Source: Ptiloglossa arizonensis (Eukaryota > Arthropoda > Insecta > Hymenoptera > Colletidae). From it: 64,000 nt of DNA. This document shows positions 36,951 to 49,800 of this stretch, piece by piece (position 1 is the first letter of the stretch; each line of letters begins with the position of its first letter). The stretch is taken from contig NC_135055.1 in NCBI RefSeq assembly GCF_051014685.1, positions 13,132,001-13,196,000 on the forward strand. Direction: 5' to 3'. Both the position numbers and the translations under genes were made by a program. Below the pieces are notes generated by a model. It worked only from the letters and a program-made list of their open reading frames with translations. It had not been told where the DNA came from and ran no database searches.

Positions 36951-39108
36951 ACTCCTTGAAGAAAATATAAATTTTTTCTTTTTTGAACAATAGCTGCAGA
37001 ACGGTGAGTATTATCGGAAAAAGTTTCATCTTTTATGTGTATATAATATGTACAAAACTCCATGTACATGATTATCGAGAAATCTATGCTTTTCAAGTTA
37101 AACCCTTACGATAAAACTTTTGTACATTTTAAATTTCTATCAAAATATTCTTACATAATTATTTTTTCCTAGCTTTTTCCTAGGTAACCTGTAAAGGTTG
37201 ACAGTGAGGGCAATTTGAAAAGCATGAATTTTATTTTATTACACTAGTAGTGACATTTCTTCTAAACTTTGATACACGTGATTCTCGTATATAGATTTTT
37301 CTGACATTGAACAAGTTTAATAAATATTGTTGATATTTCAAAATATACCTCGTGTTAATCGACAAATTATTTAACTCTATCGATATTGTAAAATTCGTAA
37401 ATTTGTACGTAAATGGTGTACGTAAATGTTTACGATCGACTGTGGTCTCTAGATAGTAAACTTTGTAACTTTACCACTATTGACTAACACTTGAACGTTT
37501 GTTCTTTCTTAAGAGTTGCTGAACAATCGACCCTTACTGTAAAACTTACATTTTATACCAGAGTCGTTTCAATTAATTAAAAGTGAAAAAATGAGACAAG
37601 TGTACTGCCCTATAGTGGTTACTCGTTAAAAACGTAAAATGCTCGACGTTCCTTTGTCGAATAAAAGTTTAACGACCAATGAACATCGTGCTTGATTTAT
37701 CGAAAGTTCGTTCCAGAACTGTCCGCATTAACAAGGATACAATAGTGACAGTTTCCTGTGGCACTCCTGTTCTGTCCTTGATAGCAATCGTTCGAGCTTA
37801 AATCCGTATTAAGATCAATTTGCACACGATAGAGTCACCAACCTCAAAGTATCGCAGACAACAAAGAAACTATTGTATTCTTTCTGGAAAATTAACCTCG
37901 ATGTAAACACTTTTAAACGTACGTTCTACATCCGACTGGACCCCGTACAATTTGTACTTGGACAACGTATTACCAAATTCCGAACAAAATCAATTCACCA
38001 CTCCATTTCCTTCCGCGAACAAATATTCGAAAAATAAAACTTGACTCGTGTTGTGTGCAAAAACGAGAAAAATATTTTTCGGTCGTTTCCATTCGACCGA
38101 AAATTCACCGATAATGCGATCACGCGAGTCGACGGATTCTCGCACCGATAAAATATAAACGATAGAGAACTTTTATCGAGGTGAGCGTCCGTACTTTTAA
38201 CGAGGACGGTACAGTTAAAGCAACACGACCGATCTGATCCCAAGTTGAAACACGTATAATCACGGAACAAGAGGACGAACCGCGTATTCGTTTCGAAATT
38301 GGATCAACCTGAGCATAAAAATTCTAACGTACAGTCATCCGCGCGGGATGTTGACTTTCCATTTCGCGGTATCGGGATTATATTCCGTAAAACGATACGA
38401 ATTGTTAGCAGTGACATTCGAATATCGTTGCGGCTTGAACTCCAAGGGAAACCGAGACGTTGGCCTCGGAGGTTGGGATTTTCAAAGACTGGAACAACCA
38501 CTCGTATCGGTGGAAAACGAGACACTTCATTGCCGTGTCACGCCATGCTCTCCATATTATACTGGTTCTCCGTTTCTCCCCGTACGAGACTCAATTTTCC
38601 TCGCGCGATCGCCCTTACGATTACAGAAGTAAAGTGAACGCGTGTCGTTGGTATATACGTGTCAGAAGGTTCACCGTCTCCTAACGTTTATTAATTTCAT
38701 ATTCTCCGGCAAACGTCGGATAGAGTACAAACGAATACAATTACGTTTGTGTAACACACCGGAAACGTACGCAAATTGCATTATTTAACTTGTGAATTTC
38801 CAACGAAACGGGGGATACTGCTACGTGTACGTATTACATACGTGAACGTTTAATTTTTACACGGTTTTAAATGTTGCAACATGGAGCTAGCGATTCAAAT
38901 CCCGAAGAAATGTTCGTAATTAAAATTTCCAGCGGTAATACAATCGAAAGATAGATAGATATTATCGGTCGATGTCAGTTCGAATGTTTATTCAATTTGA
39001 AGACGAGTGATTAATTCTTGAAGAGATCACTGACCGAAGAAAATACTATCTCATTTTGGACTGTTTTTGTGGAAATTTAACGCGAGGCTTGGGAGAGAAG
39101 AAATCAGC
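36951..39108. other. Noncoding stretch
   Basis: Mostly AT-rich. At 38,299-38,684 overlapping CpG-rich frames appear in all three plus frames with no splice support. No gene called. Confidence 0.5.
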
Positions 39109-39353
39109 CAAAGAAACACGAATCAATGTATCAAAAATTATCTTAGCGTGTTACATATCTAGAGTTGACATCGATAATTGGATTTCGGGTAGAAAACCAT
39201 CGAGAACATACTTAAAATATGAGTTTGTTTCAAAAGTCGAAAGGTGAAAAAGCAAGTAGAGAACCAACAGAATTAATGTACCAAAAATAACCTTACTGTA
39301 CCAAATATCCAGAGTAAACATCGATGATTAAATGTTAGATAGAAGACCATCGA
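39109..39353 (+). repeat. Tandem duplication of about 149 bp (pair C)
   Basis: 39,109-39,203 aligns with 39,258-39,353: AAT.AATGTAYCAAAAAT, then CYAGAGT.RACATCGATRATT, then GAAAACCATCGA against GAAGACCATCGA. Small indels and about 20-25% substitution indicate some age. Confidence 0.85.
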
Positions 39354-40243
39354 AATGTCAAAAGGTAAGAGAGCGGTAGGAAAATATCGAATGGAAAATA
39401 TTTCATCGGGAAACGAAGGAAAAAACTTAGACGCGTACGTGTATAAACTCGCCATTGTAAAAATAAATTCGAAAATGATATTTAAAAACTTAACACCCGC
39501 ATGTGGAACAACGGAAGAATATACAGAAGCAACGTAACGTGTATTAACGAGTCTCTTTGGTCCAGAAGCTTAACATCTTACGTCCACGGTTAATCGGTTA
39601 ATAAATACGGTAATACTTCTAGCGGAGTTTGTACTTTCGAGACCTTCGAGTGGTCACAATTACCATGTTTACGAGTCGGGTCCTTGGGTATTTGCATTTT
39701 CATTGACTCTCATATGTCGATTGGTATTTACCTCGTACGCGAGATCAATTCACGCGGGCGATTGCACTTACGGTTACGATGCCAGCGAGCATATACATAA
39801 GCGTGCACACTGGAAACGGTAAAGCCGACGAAGACGCAGAGACTCGCAGCAATCTCGGCTTCGGTCTTACGAGCGAGACTGCATTGCAAGCGCCGATCGC
39901 TAATTCGAATTCGAATCACGCCTCCCGCTCCGTACGTCTACGCAACGCGATTAAGTTGTGTGTCCGTAGTCAGCACCGAAGCGATCGAAACACCGTGTTA
40001 GCTACCATCGAAAGTAGTTTTATCACGGTGACGAATGGAACGCTTGTTTCGCGAACTTCGCTCGACCGAGATACGAATAATAATTTTACCATTTTTCTCG
40101 CCGATTCGAGGAAAACCGCCACGGTTTCAACGAGATCGATCGTAACCTGCGTGCACGATTTCCAACGAAACTCGCAGCGAGAGCGCAAGAACCTTCGAGA
40201 TAATTAAAAATATTCCCTCGTTTAACGCGTATGCCACATAACG
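39354..40243. other. Noncoding stretch
   Basis: The 142-codon frame at 39,779-40,207 is Ser/Thr/Asn/Arg-rich. In its first 60 codons GC is about 52, 50 and 60% by codon position, and it has no recognised motif; not called. Confidence 0.5.
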
Positions 40244-40350
40244 CAATTCAATGCGTGAAAATAATTCCAAGATCGAACGAATCGCCTCTGGTAGACTTCG
40301 TTACGAATTATAGTGGTTCAGGTCGATCGGTTGACGCGTGGATATTTTAT
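40244..40350 (+). repeat. Local direct duplication, copy 1 of pair D
   Basis: Aligns with 41,141-41,250. GTTCAGGTCGATCGGTTGAC is identical in both, followed by GCGTGGATATTTTA against GCATGGATATTTTA. The left end shares TTGAATGCGTGAAAA (here TTCAATGCGTGAAAA). Confidence 0.9.
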
Positions 40351-41140
40351 AATATTCAAGTAAGATATTTGTAATATTTGTATGTTATAAATTTTTATAT
40401 ACCGTATTATTTTTATGTTGTTTTCGGATACATTGATATTACTTCTCCCGATTGAAATTCCAATTCTACTGAAATTTCTCCATGATGTATGTACAATCCC
40501 TAAATTGCAACATATTAGTAACGTTGCATGTAAAAACTACTCGAGGGAGTGGTAATTTCATAATTATTATCAATACACGTAACAGACTATATCGTTCTAC
40601 ATTGTTTCTTACAAGAACTCCAGAAAGTAAATTTTTCCTTATTCGTTTATACACATTAATATTTACATTGTTCCCGATTTGTAATTATTCCCTTGATTTC
40701 TTTCTCATTTTCCAATTCTTGAAATTTCGTTCATTTATTTATTTATTTCTCCCGAGGAGAAGGTTTGTTCTCTGCAATCGAAGCGCCGAGAAAATGATTA
40801 TTCTTGGGAGTAAATGCTTACATAACCGAAAAAAATGAACATCTTTTTCGCCTTTCTCTTCGACGATACCTTCGGCGAAAAAAACTGGATACGTATCTTG
40901 TTATTTCACAAAGGCATTCGCTCAAAAGTATAAACGATGAAGAAACACGGCACGGACCCCAGGGAAAATTTTACGAAATCGGCTCGGGCACTCGGTATGT
41001 CAAGAAACCAGATTTTATTTCATTCGGAGGTTGTCTCGTTCGGAAATATCGTGAGACAGAGTGCACTCGCGAGCGTACGAAATAATTTGAAAGTACACGC
41101 GTCTTTAAAGTACCATCCGAATAAACGACAATTAATTTTG
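40351..41140. other. Noncoding stretch between the copies of pair D
   Basis: AT-rich sequence; short frames only. Confidence 0.5.
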
Positions 41141-41250
41141 AAATTGAATGCGTGAAAAACGCAGCTTCCAGGGTCGAATAAATCACTTTTAATACACTTC
41201 GTCTTAAAATATAGTTCAGGTCGATCGGTTGACGCATGGATATTTTAAAA
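41141..41250 (+). repeat. Local direct duplication, copy 2 of pair D
   Basis: Partner of 40,244-40,350, about 900 bp downstream. The right third is much better conserved than the left. Confidence 0.9.
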
Positions 41251-43800
41251 CGTCCGTTAGCCACACGAATGAATGGCGCCTGCATAAGTAAATGGCTGAA
41301 TGAATGAGAAGAACGACTGCCAAGTGCGAAAACAAGAATGGAGGCGCGTTCCTTACTGGAGCTCTAAAAGCTGTTCTTACGCACGGAGTTTACGACTCTT
41401 CTGTAATCCCAACAAACTGGGCATTATATCCGCAATACCGAGCTTCTCTAGCGAGCTAATTTAAGAGTAAATTGTTATAAACTCGATTACGTTACTTTAT
41501 TTACCTTTGAAGCTCGCCCGAGAGCTTATTTAAACATAATCTAATTAAGTTCCCGACTGCGAGTACTAACCCGTGCGTTGAAAAATTCAAATATTTCGAA
41601 GGAAGTAAAGAATAGCAAAATTTGAAAGACTACGTACCGATAGCTTAAGTAATGTTTAATTTTTTTTCAATATTAACAATTGACGCATTTAGGTACTTTA
41701 CATTGTGTACCTCCACTTTGAATCTTACGTTTACAAATTTTTTGAGAGATATACTCGAAAGAAAAGAAAAATATCGAAAAGGATCAATGTATTTACAGAA
41801 AGAGATGTTTAAGTTGTTCACATTTTTCTACTCTTTCACTATGGAGAACATTATTCTGTATTCAATTTTCAAATTTGAACACGGCGGTGATTAGCAATAT
41901 CTATCGCGCGTATCGTACGATATTGTTAATTAGAAAACGATTAAAAATTAGCCCCGTACTTTGTCTCGTAGATAAATCGTGAAAATAGTTCGCGATAAGA
42001 TCGCGCGATAGCAGAGGCATTTAACGAAAAGGAAAGGTGGCGTTATCAGCGACAACGTTATCATATTACACGGCGCTATGCACCTCGAGAATCACGAAAT
42101 ACGTGACTGTACGTTTATACATATCGAATGCCGGATTGCAAAATCCCTTGCGAGTAGTACACGATTCTAAGAATTGACAGGTGATATCGTCGGAGATTAC
42201 GCGAATAGTAGTCGACACAAATGGAAAACAAAAGTGAAAGCAGAGACGTGGACCAAACAAAATTATTGCTCTTTCGATCCGTTGATTTTTTTCGATCATT
42301 TTCTTAGAACAATTCGCGAGAAATGTAGTTCAATTCCATTACAGAACGCAATTGTACAGTAGATTCACGCTTCGGTGACAACTATGATTTTGTTGAAACT
42401 CTACTCCGTAAAAGTCGTTTAAGAATTTCCGCACAGAGCGTAAAAATTGAACAATGATCCGAAATTAATTACCGGGGCTGAAAATAATGTACAAATAGTG
42501 GAACACTTTGTCACGATTCTAGATTGATCGATTGATTGATATTAAATATTCATCGCTGTAAAATTACAACAGAGGGGAATTACGAAACTCGATTATCGAT
42601 CATCGTTGCGATAAATTTTCCTCGATTTCGTCTCGTTTCGATAATATTGACAGTATCGATAAATTTATCCAATTCGAGGCTACTTCGTGGAGCAACTATT
42701 TGCTGCCAGCTAGTCGTGGGAAAGCTGTATTCGAGAATCGACGGTAACGCGAGTGGTAAGACTTGTTACACATTGTAGACATCTAACGACCATCTTAATA
42801 GCCGTCCAAACGGCTGTCATTGCCAGATTTGGACCTCTTTGGCCAAATATGGAGGTTCATCCCGTAAGGTGAGAGCGACTCGCGACGCTTTCCAATGTTC
42901 GGATTAGAGCTGTGAACCAACAAGATCGTAAGATTCGTTGCGTCCGATAACGTAACAAACGAACTTCACGAGAGAAACAACGATGCTTTATCATTAACTG
43001 TATTTAATTCAACGGAATTAGAATTGTAGAATGACTTAAACAGGGAATTGAAAAAGTTTAATGTAAAATTTTCGTTTAATGTAGATTTAAGTTAGATGCG
43101 AAATTTGATATTTTAATTATGACAGTGATATATATGTGTACGTGTACCTTCACAGGTTAAATATTGCAGAAACCACTTGTATCATTTTCCGTATTTTAAA
43201 AACTCACAATATTCCTTTTACAGAAATTTTAATTAAACTCTTCTATGATAAATCGTACAATTGTATTGCCAATGTAAAATGTTGCAGTACTTTAACTAAG
43301 TTTTTTAAAAAAGTCTAGGAATTATTCCGAGTAAGTTAATTCTTTTATGAAAATCTATATAGGTTTCGTAATGTTAAATTCGGTATCGAGGATTAAGAAA
43401 AAGTGACGATGAAATCTGACGTATTCACCATACTGTCCAAATTTATCTCCCGTGTCACATCTTTCGTTATTCGAATAGTTTTTCGAAGGGAAGGGATACC
43501 ATGGAAAATGCTTTTTAAAGCTTATAGGATTTGGAGCTTTAAAACGCGAGAGCGATGATTTCGAAGCAAATGTATTCAAACGTGTATTACCTTCTCGAGT
43601 GATTCACGAGACGTATACTTCAATGATTAAATATTGTTTCGTGCGTCCCTACGATACATCAGATTCTATAGAAAGATCTAGAAAAAAGTTATTGTAAAAA
43701 CGAGAAAAAGCAAAGAGAACTTCAGCAAATAAATATTCAATATTGTGATATAGTTTTATACCAAAGGGCAAAATTCGATCGAGTGAAATATTAGTAACTA
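41251..43800. other. Noncoding stretch
   Basis: At 42,810-42,855 there is an imperfect hairpin (GATTTGGACCTC and GAGGTTCATC around TTTGGCCAAA). Otherwise plain AT-rich sequence. Confidence 0.5.
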
Positions 43801-44325
43801 CAGTATTGGACAAAAGTATTGGAAAGTATTAGCAGGACAATTGTTACGATACAAATACTTGGAACTAATTTAATTTAAACGAAAAACTTCTCGACGTACA
43901 CATTTACTGTCTATCCTAGTTTATTGCATAACAAAAGCAACAATATAAATAAAATAATACACAAAATGATAACAAAAATATAATTCTTTGAGCATTTTAT
44001 GAGTAGACAAAAGTATCGACACGGTATAATATTTACGCTCGTAACTGATTACATAACATAAGTTCTAATATTTTATTGGCAATCCTTTCCTTTTAAAGAC
44101 TATTTTTAATCTCCGAGGCATCGAGTGCACTAACTTACAATTAGTGAATTCAGGCACACTATTGCTCCATTCCTGCAGAAGGTTCTCCAATTCAGATTTG
44201 TTTGCGTTATTATATTCCCTAATTCTTTTTCCCAATTCGTTCCACACGTTCTCAATTGGATTCATATCCAAACTCTGAGGTGGTGTATTTAATGCGTGAG
44301 GTATATTTTTAAACGTTGCTAAATT
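43801..44325 (-). mobile_element. Tc1-like DNA transposon, 3' half only
   Basis: The element end at 43,801 begins CAGTATTGGACAAAAGTATT and is preceded by TA at 43,799-43,800, the target dinucleotide of the Tc1/mariner superfamily. A second, related word (GTAGACAAAAGTATCGAC) lies about 200 bp inside, near 44,001-44,018. This resembles the direct repeats inside the long terminal repeats of IR/DR-type Tc1 elements. The minus-strand transposase C-terminus follows. Similarity stops at about 44,325; the other end and the first two-thirds of the gene are missing. Confidence 0.88.
44065..44325 (-). pseudogene. Tc1-like transposase C-terminal fragment
   Basis: A frame open from about 44,325 to the stop at 44,065 carries NTPPQSLDMNPIENVWNELG and ends in SMPRRLKIVFKRKGLPIKY. 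These are the conserved last block of the Tc1 DDE transposase and its usual C-terminus. The Glu of PIEN corresponds to the third catalytic acid. The DNA-binding domain and both catalytic Asp residues are lost, so the product cannot be active. The first internal Met (44,271) is not a true start. A TAA interrupts the frame just upstream of about 44,325, beyond which no similarity is seen. The fragment itself is free of stops, hinting at a moderately young insertion. Confidence 0.93.
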
Positions 44326-45915
44326 TTACATTTCAACCCTCGATACCGTTTATGAAGCTACCAATTATAATTTCATAAACATCGAGAAACATAATCTCCC
44401 AAAAAACGTGTTTCGTCCTAGATTGTTGCTCTACTCGCGAAAAATATTCGCGAACGTAAAGGATTATCGATGTCTACGTGTTTGTTTAACGGTTGTGTTT
44501 TACGAGAAAATCGTATCAATATACGTCGCAGGTTTCATTCGAGCACCACTAATGAGTCCTGCTTTGGCTTTATTCATTGGCAATGAATGTTCATCCCCAA
44601 GGGCTCCCTTGGTTTTCAATTTTCTCGGGAATCTCGCGCCTCCAGTTGTGACGAGCCTGGAGTACCAGGAGTATCGATCCCGCAGGAATCGCGTATGCGC
44701 GCATCAGGTCTTCCCGAGGCAGATAAACATACGGTATAATAAATAAACAACGGATTGAAGTATCGTACGCGTCGTTCGAAGATTCGATTACAATTGAATA
44801 AGACTTCTCGTGACGAAACGATTCGATCGTACGATTTTCAAACGTTATGATCCGGTAATGAAAATAATCCGTGCGGGTTAATCGTGATAATTAAGGGGCC
44901 ACTCGGCTGGAAACCATTCAACTGTTAATTATTCGCTCGGTGCGAACTGCGTAAATAATTTCATCGACGCTATCGTACTAGAAAACGTTGTTATCTAACG
45001 CGTAGTTACGCGTATAAATACTTTCTTGCGGACTGCGCGTTAACTGCACTGAACTGGGAAATGACCTCTCCGACAGGATTGCATTTAGAGCAGAGCGGAG
45101 GAAACAATTTTGTTCAGAAATATATAACGCGATCTAGAGTCGACAATTAACGAAAAGAGAGAGAGAGAGAAAGAGAGAGTAATGATATAATTAATTGAAT
45201 TCTATCAGGAACCGGTTACTTTGACAAACAGTCCAGTGAAAACAAAATTCTGAGAGAGAACATAAGTGGTAACTAAAGGGAGTTCTAACGAGGGAACGTG
45301 CTCGAAAAGGTCTCCATATTCGTAGGTACTTTTTAACGAGCAAGAGAGAAGAAAAAGTTTGTCGAAGGTACCCGAATTGCCTTAATTGGATCGGTAAATA
45401 ACGCAAGATGTGAGTCAACGATTACTTCCTTTCGGATGCTCGCGAAATAGTTGTGTAAACAAACTCCTAGGTAAATCATGGATAACGTGGATCATATCTA
45501 TCCAGATTAACAACGAAAATATCGACTGTTGGACAAATGCAACATTTCGACGAAAGTTAATGTAAAATTTGGTATATTTTCAACAGCAAAAAGTGGAAAT
45601 TCTAGCATCAGGTTCTAAAATCGATATTACGAATTTAGAAAGTTTGCTTTGCATATATTGCCGTGGTATGATTACCAAGAAAGTAAATATTAAAAATTGT
45701 GCAAATAGAGACTACCGATACAGCCTGAGATTACTATATAAATAACTTTCGCTAGATTTATCGCTTAATTTATACACTTTGTATCTTACCTGGCTTTGTT
45801 TACACTTTTTTCCAATTTCCTTTCTATTTTTTAATGTAAATCAGTACACGCGTTGTTGTGCGTGCTCCTGAAATTATCCGATAAGGATTCTGACTTTAAT
45901 GTTCCGTTTTATGAG
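44326..45915. other. Noncoding stretch
   Basis: A (GA)n tract lies at 45,158-45,178. No gene supported. Confidence 0.5.
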
Positions 45916-46145
45916 TGTATAATTTTATGTTTTTTCTCTCGTAACTTTATTAACTTTCGAAAGTTAATGTATCGTGTAACACTGTCTCAGGTGCAACACC
46001 TTCGCCTGGATAACTTCTTTTACAATCTTTTGCAAGGTACATAATTTTATGCTACTTCTCTTCCAACTTTATTAATTTTAGATTATTAATACAACACGCA
46101 ACTCTTAGTTGCAGTACTTTATTTCTGCTGCAATCTTTTGTGAAT
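45916..46145 (+). repeat. Tandem duplication of about 119 bp (pair E)
   Basis: GTATAATTTTATG..YTTCTC, then CTTTATTAA at 45,916-45,954 recurs at 46,035-46,078. The following ACAATCTTTTGCAA near 46,022 recurs as GCAATCTTTTGTGAA near 46,130. Diverged but collinear. Confidence 0.72.
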
Positions 46146-46590
46146 TCAAAATTGATCAAAGTGCAGAGAAAGTATTACCCCATGTGTGTACGACTATTAA
46201 TAAAGAATTCTACTTGTAAATAAAATATCACAGACGTCTCTTTCCGTAAACAAAGGAAAAGTAGAATAATACAAGTAGAAACGTAATACAACGTATGCAA
46301 ATTGAATTAAAGCAACCAAGATACAGTTCGATGTACGAAGATTCAAAGCTTCTTTGAAATTTGTTTCTTCGACGAGGAATAATTACTGTAAAATTAGAGA
46401 GAACGATCGAACGAGCACGGATATCAAACGAACGCGTTTCTTCGTGGTATCCACGGTTTGACCAGTGCGGGAAAACTGCGTTCAAAGCTCCCCGAACTTT
46501 TCCCCCTAGTTTGGCAAATAACGTGGAGGATGACGTCGTCTAGGTACAGTGACGACGAGTAAACCGGGAAGAGGAAGAGGACGAAATGGC
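46146..46590. other. Noncoding stretch before the coding relic
   Basis: From 46,430 the composition becomes less AT-rich. A donor-like TCTG / GTAAGA lies at about 46,605. No exon is defined. Confidence 0.45.
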
Positions 46591-46867
46591 TACCAGCCAG
46601 TCTGGTAAGAGGAAACTAATTCCGCACGCACAAAAGGATGGCTCTTCCACGTGGAAGGCGATGGTAGCGCGGCAAGGGTGGACGAAGAAATACAGAAAGA
46701 TGAGGAGAGCAGATTGAACCAGATGGAGTCAAAGGGACTCCCTCTTGACGATTTACAGCTTCGCCTAGAAGCGATCGAAAGTGTTTTCCATGGGGGTTGT
46801 AACCATTGAAAGCCTCTTGAAAAGAGTCGAGGAAAGATTAATCGCTTATGGAGATGCGTTATGAAAT
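46591..46867 (+). pseudogene. Frameshifted coding relic of unrecognised protein
   Basis: A plus-strand frame without a Met is open from about 46,610 to the TGA near 46,802. It reads acidic, helix-like sequence (DEEIQKDEESRLNQMESKG, then LPLDDLQLRLEAIESVF). GC over 61 codons is about 66, 36 and 51% at positions 1, 2 and 3, a G-rich first position typical of coding DNA. Just before the stop the shifted frame continues equally plausibly as TIESLLKRVEERLIAYGDAL before a second stop near 46,867. This suggests one protein broken by a one-base change. The minus-strand ORF of 123 codons over the same DNA is its shadow. A pseudogene or a degraded mobile-element protein fits better than a live exon. 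Confidence 0.45.
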
Positions 46868-49800
46868 ATGCATGCGCCCGGCTTGACGTTCTCCAGTGAA
46901 TCTGCATCACAGAGAACTTCAACATTGAAACGAAATTTGTACCGTTAACGTTCGCTCCCAATTCAACGCCTACGAATCACCGAGGATTCTTCCCGAGAAT
47001 TCTTTCGTTAATGAAATTACGTTTACTCGTTGTTTTCAAACCCACGGATCGAAAAATATTATCGCTCGCGATCGACGTTGCGCACTCGATATTTGAATAA
47101 TTGGAAGGAAGTAATCGGTCGAGAAGTTCGATCGTTTCGTTATCGGAGGAATAATTCGAGGGAGAGAGAACTTTTTGGGATGTTATAATATGCAGAGACC
47201 CGACAGGATGTCGATGTATTCGATAGGACACCATTTCCGTTGAATGCCGAGAAAAAGAAAGGAACGGGAGAATATTACTACGCCGAGGAAGGCACTACAG
47301 TGCGAGCACACAGTGAATAAAAGGTAACAAAAATTCGAAAGAAATCGTTGTTACTTCTAAATCAAACACACTTCGTACTTTACGACTTACAAGAAATTCC
47401 TCTCGAAATAATATTTCGAAGTTTATCATTTCGTTGATCCTCCTGATCGATCTTGAATATCATACGATTATCAAAATTAGAGTTGTAGCGCAATTAAAGT
47501 ACATTGTATAGTTCTGGTCGAGTTTGCAAACATTTCATCACAGCTTTCGATCATAATTTGTAATTTACCTTATACAATTCTTCGCAAAGATATTTTTCTA
47601 AGCCACGAAAATTTATTAACATTCTTCGATAAATTTTGTCGTATTAATACTGTAATTATCATTGTACGTTTGTCGATTTCTTCTATCGACGAAGATCGAA
47701 ATTAACGTCATTCTACGATCGTGACAAAAAGTGAAATTAACGATACGTTACTCTTCTCTGTAATAGATAGTATGTTTCTACAAATATTTATTTTTCCCAA
47801 TCAATATATTCGTATCTTACACAAGTATTTAAAATAAAATTCGTGAAAGATTCTACCAACTCGTAACAGCAACACGATCAAAGTATGTACGTACAGTGAT
47901 CGAAATAAAAGCTTTGTTACGAAACAAGGTTACACAAAGTATCTCCACTCTACGGACGATAAATCGGAAGGGAAATAAAGGGACATTGCTACACGTTGCG
48001 ATTAATTGTAATGGAAAAGAGATATCGCTGGGCGTGATCAAAGAAAAGCCTCGCACAGAGAATCGCATTGATCACCGAGGATACGCTGAATGCATTTGAG
48101 AAACGATGGTTTAGTTCGACCGCTGTTGCGGTCGTGGCGGTAGAAAGCGATTTAGCAAACGACCGCACGTACGCACTGTCAATGACTGTTTATGGCCGCC
48201 AACGATTGTCCGGCAACCCATTTATACGTGAAACCAATATCTGAGCAAAAAAATGAAAACCGCGGCCGAAGTTCCGCGCAAAGTATTCGCTTCTGGCGCA
48301 CACTGTGCGAACTTACGAATCGTTGCGGTGAATTGTACAAATCCATTTTCTCTTTACGAGGTGCACACGAACCATTGAGAAACTGGGTGTAGATAAAACA
48401 CGAAAGTAACGAAGGAAAAGTGTTCCCGAAATTTATCGAGACTATCGATCAAAATCAAGCGGATTCTTGATGTTCCATTAAGAGTCAGTGTCTCTGTAAT
48501 TGACATTTAAATTATTTTATTTAACAACGACGTAATCACGAAGAATCGAGAGTAAAACAATTTTAGTAATAAATTTGGACTTTGTTTTTAAGTGACAATC
48601 TATGGACATTGTATATTTCTATTTGATATTTAAAAATAAATATTAGGGTCGTTTGAATATAAAGGGACCTAATTAACGTAAGTAGAAAGGGTGAGAATTG
48701 TCGTAATGTAGCAAAGGTGATAATTTTACTATTTGTCCTATATCTGTTACATAAAGTGGATCGGTAATATGTAAAAATTTTAGTGACAGTATTCGAGTGA
48801 CAGTATTCTCAGCGACGGTAATAGGGACATTGGACTTTGTTGTACATTTTCGATGAATTGGTAATCGAGTCATCGTATAAAAAAATTCTCACAAATAAAA
48901 GAGACGTTGAACAATGTCATACTCTCATTTGGAACGGTTTTCAGATTAAGTAACTTCTACGATAAAATAATTAAACGAAGTTACGCGATAAGCTTAAAGT
49001 GGCAGTAATTGGAGCATCCACCCTATTGCGTCCCTAGAAATCGTTAAGGGATGGAGAATTGTTATCAATTTAGAGGTTCGAGTTAAGATTACGGATTCGG
49101 ACGTTTCGTGTGCCATAACTCTCTACGTGTTAGGTAGTCGCGATAAACTGAAGTGGATTTGAATCCTACTTTAATTGAAACGCCAGAAGAAGTCGATATT
49201 GTATGCACACATATGCAGCTGCAACGTCATGCGATGCACATTTACAAATAGTTCATCTATCGGGTGAATCATGCGTTGTTTTTCGACGTATCAATGAACG
49301 ATTCAAGCTGACGATAAAGTTTACTTTACTTTCTGTCTCAAATCAAGTGCTTCGAACACAGCTCTCAACTTTCATCGATTAAAAAAAAAAAAAAGGAGAA
49401 TAAATATCCAGAAGATAAGACCCGAAGAATATATTCAGCTTCTTAATCCGCGAGTCAATCGCGCTATGTGTTTTTCTCGGCGAGTGTTCCTTGCTTGAGA
49501 TGTATACTCAATTAATTCGTAAACAGATGAACTCGTTTGGAAGTTATTTATCAGTCACCGACAATTCGAACGCTGAGAATATCGAATATGTATTAATTTC
49601 TGCACGCCCATTGATCCACTGACAAAACCTGTACGAAACGTCAATTAATGCTTCAACGACCCATTGTTTCCTTATATCAAAAACCAAAAATTAATTAAAA
49701 TATAGGGAACAATGTGTACGTTAATTCCGATATCCTTCGACGCGTTCCACGAACTATCTGAATATATAAAATTCAATGAAATTCGTATACTAATTTTAAT

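Noticed and set aside
39779..40207. 142-codon plus-strand open frame
   Set aside because: Low-information Ser/Thr/Asn/Arg composition and GC2 near 50%; no recognisable domain.
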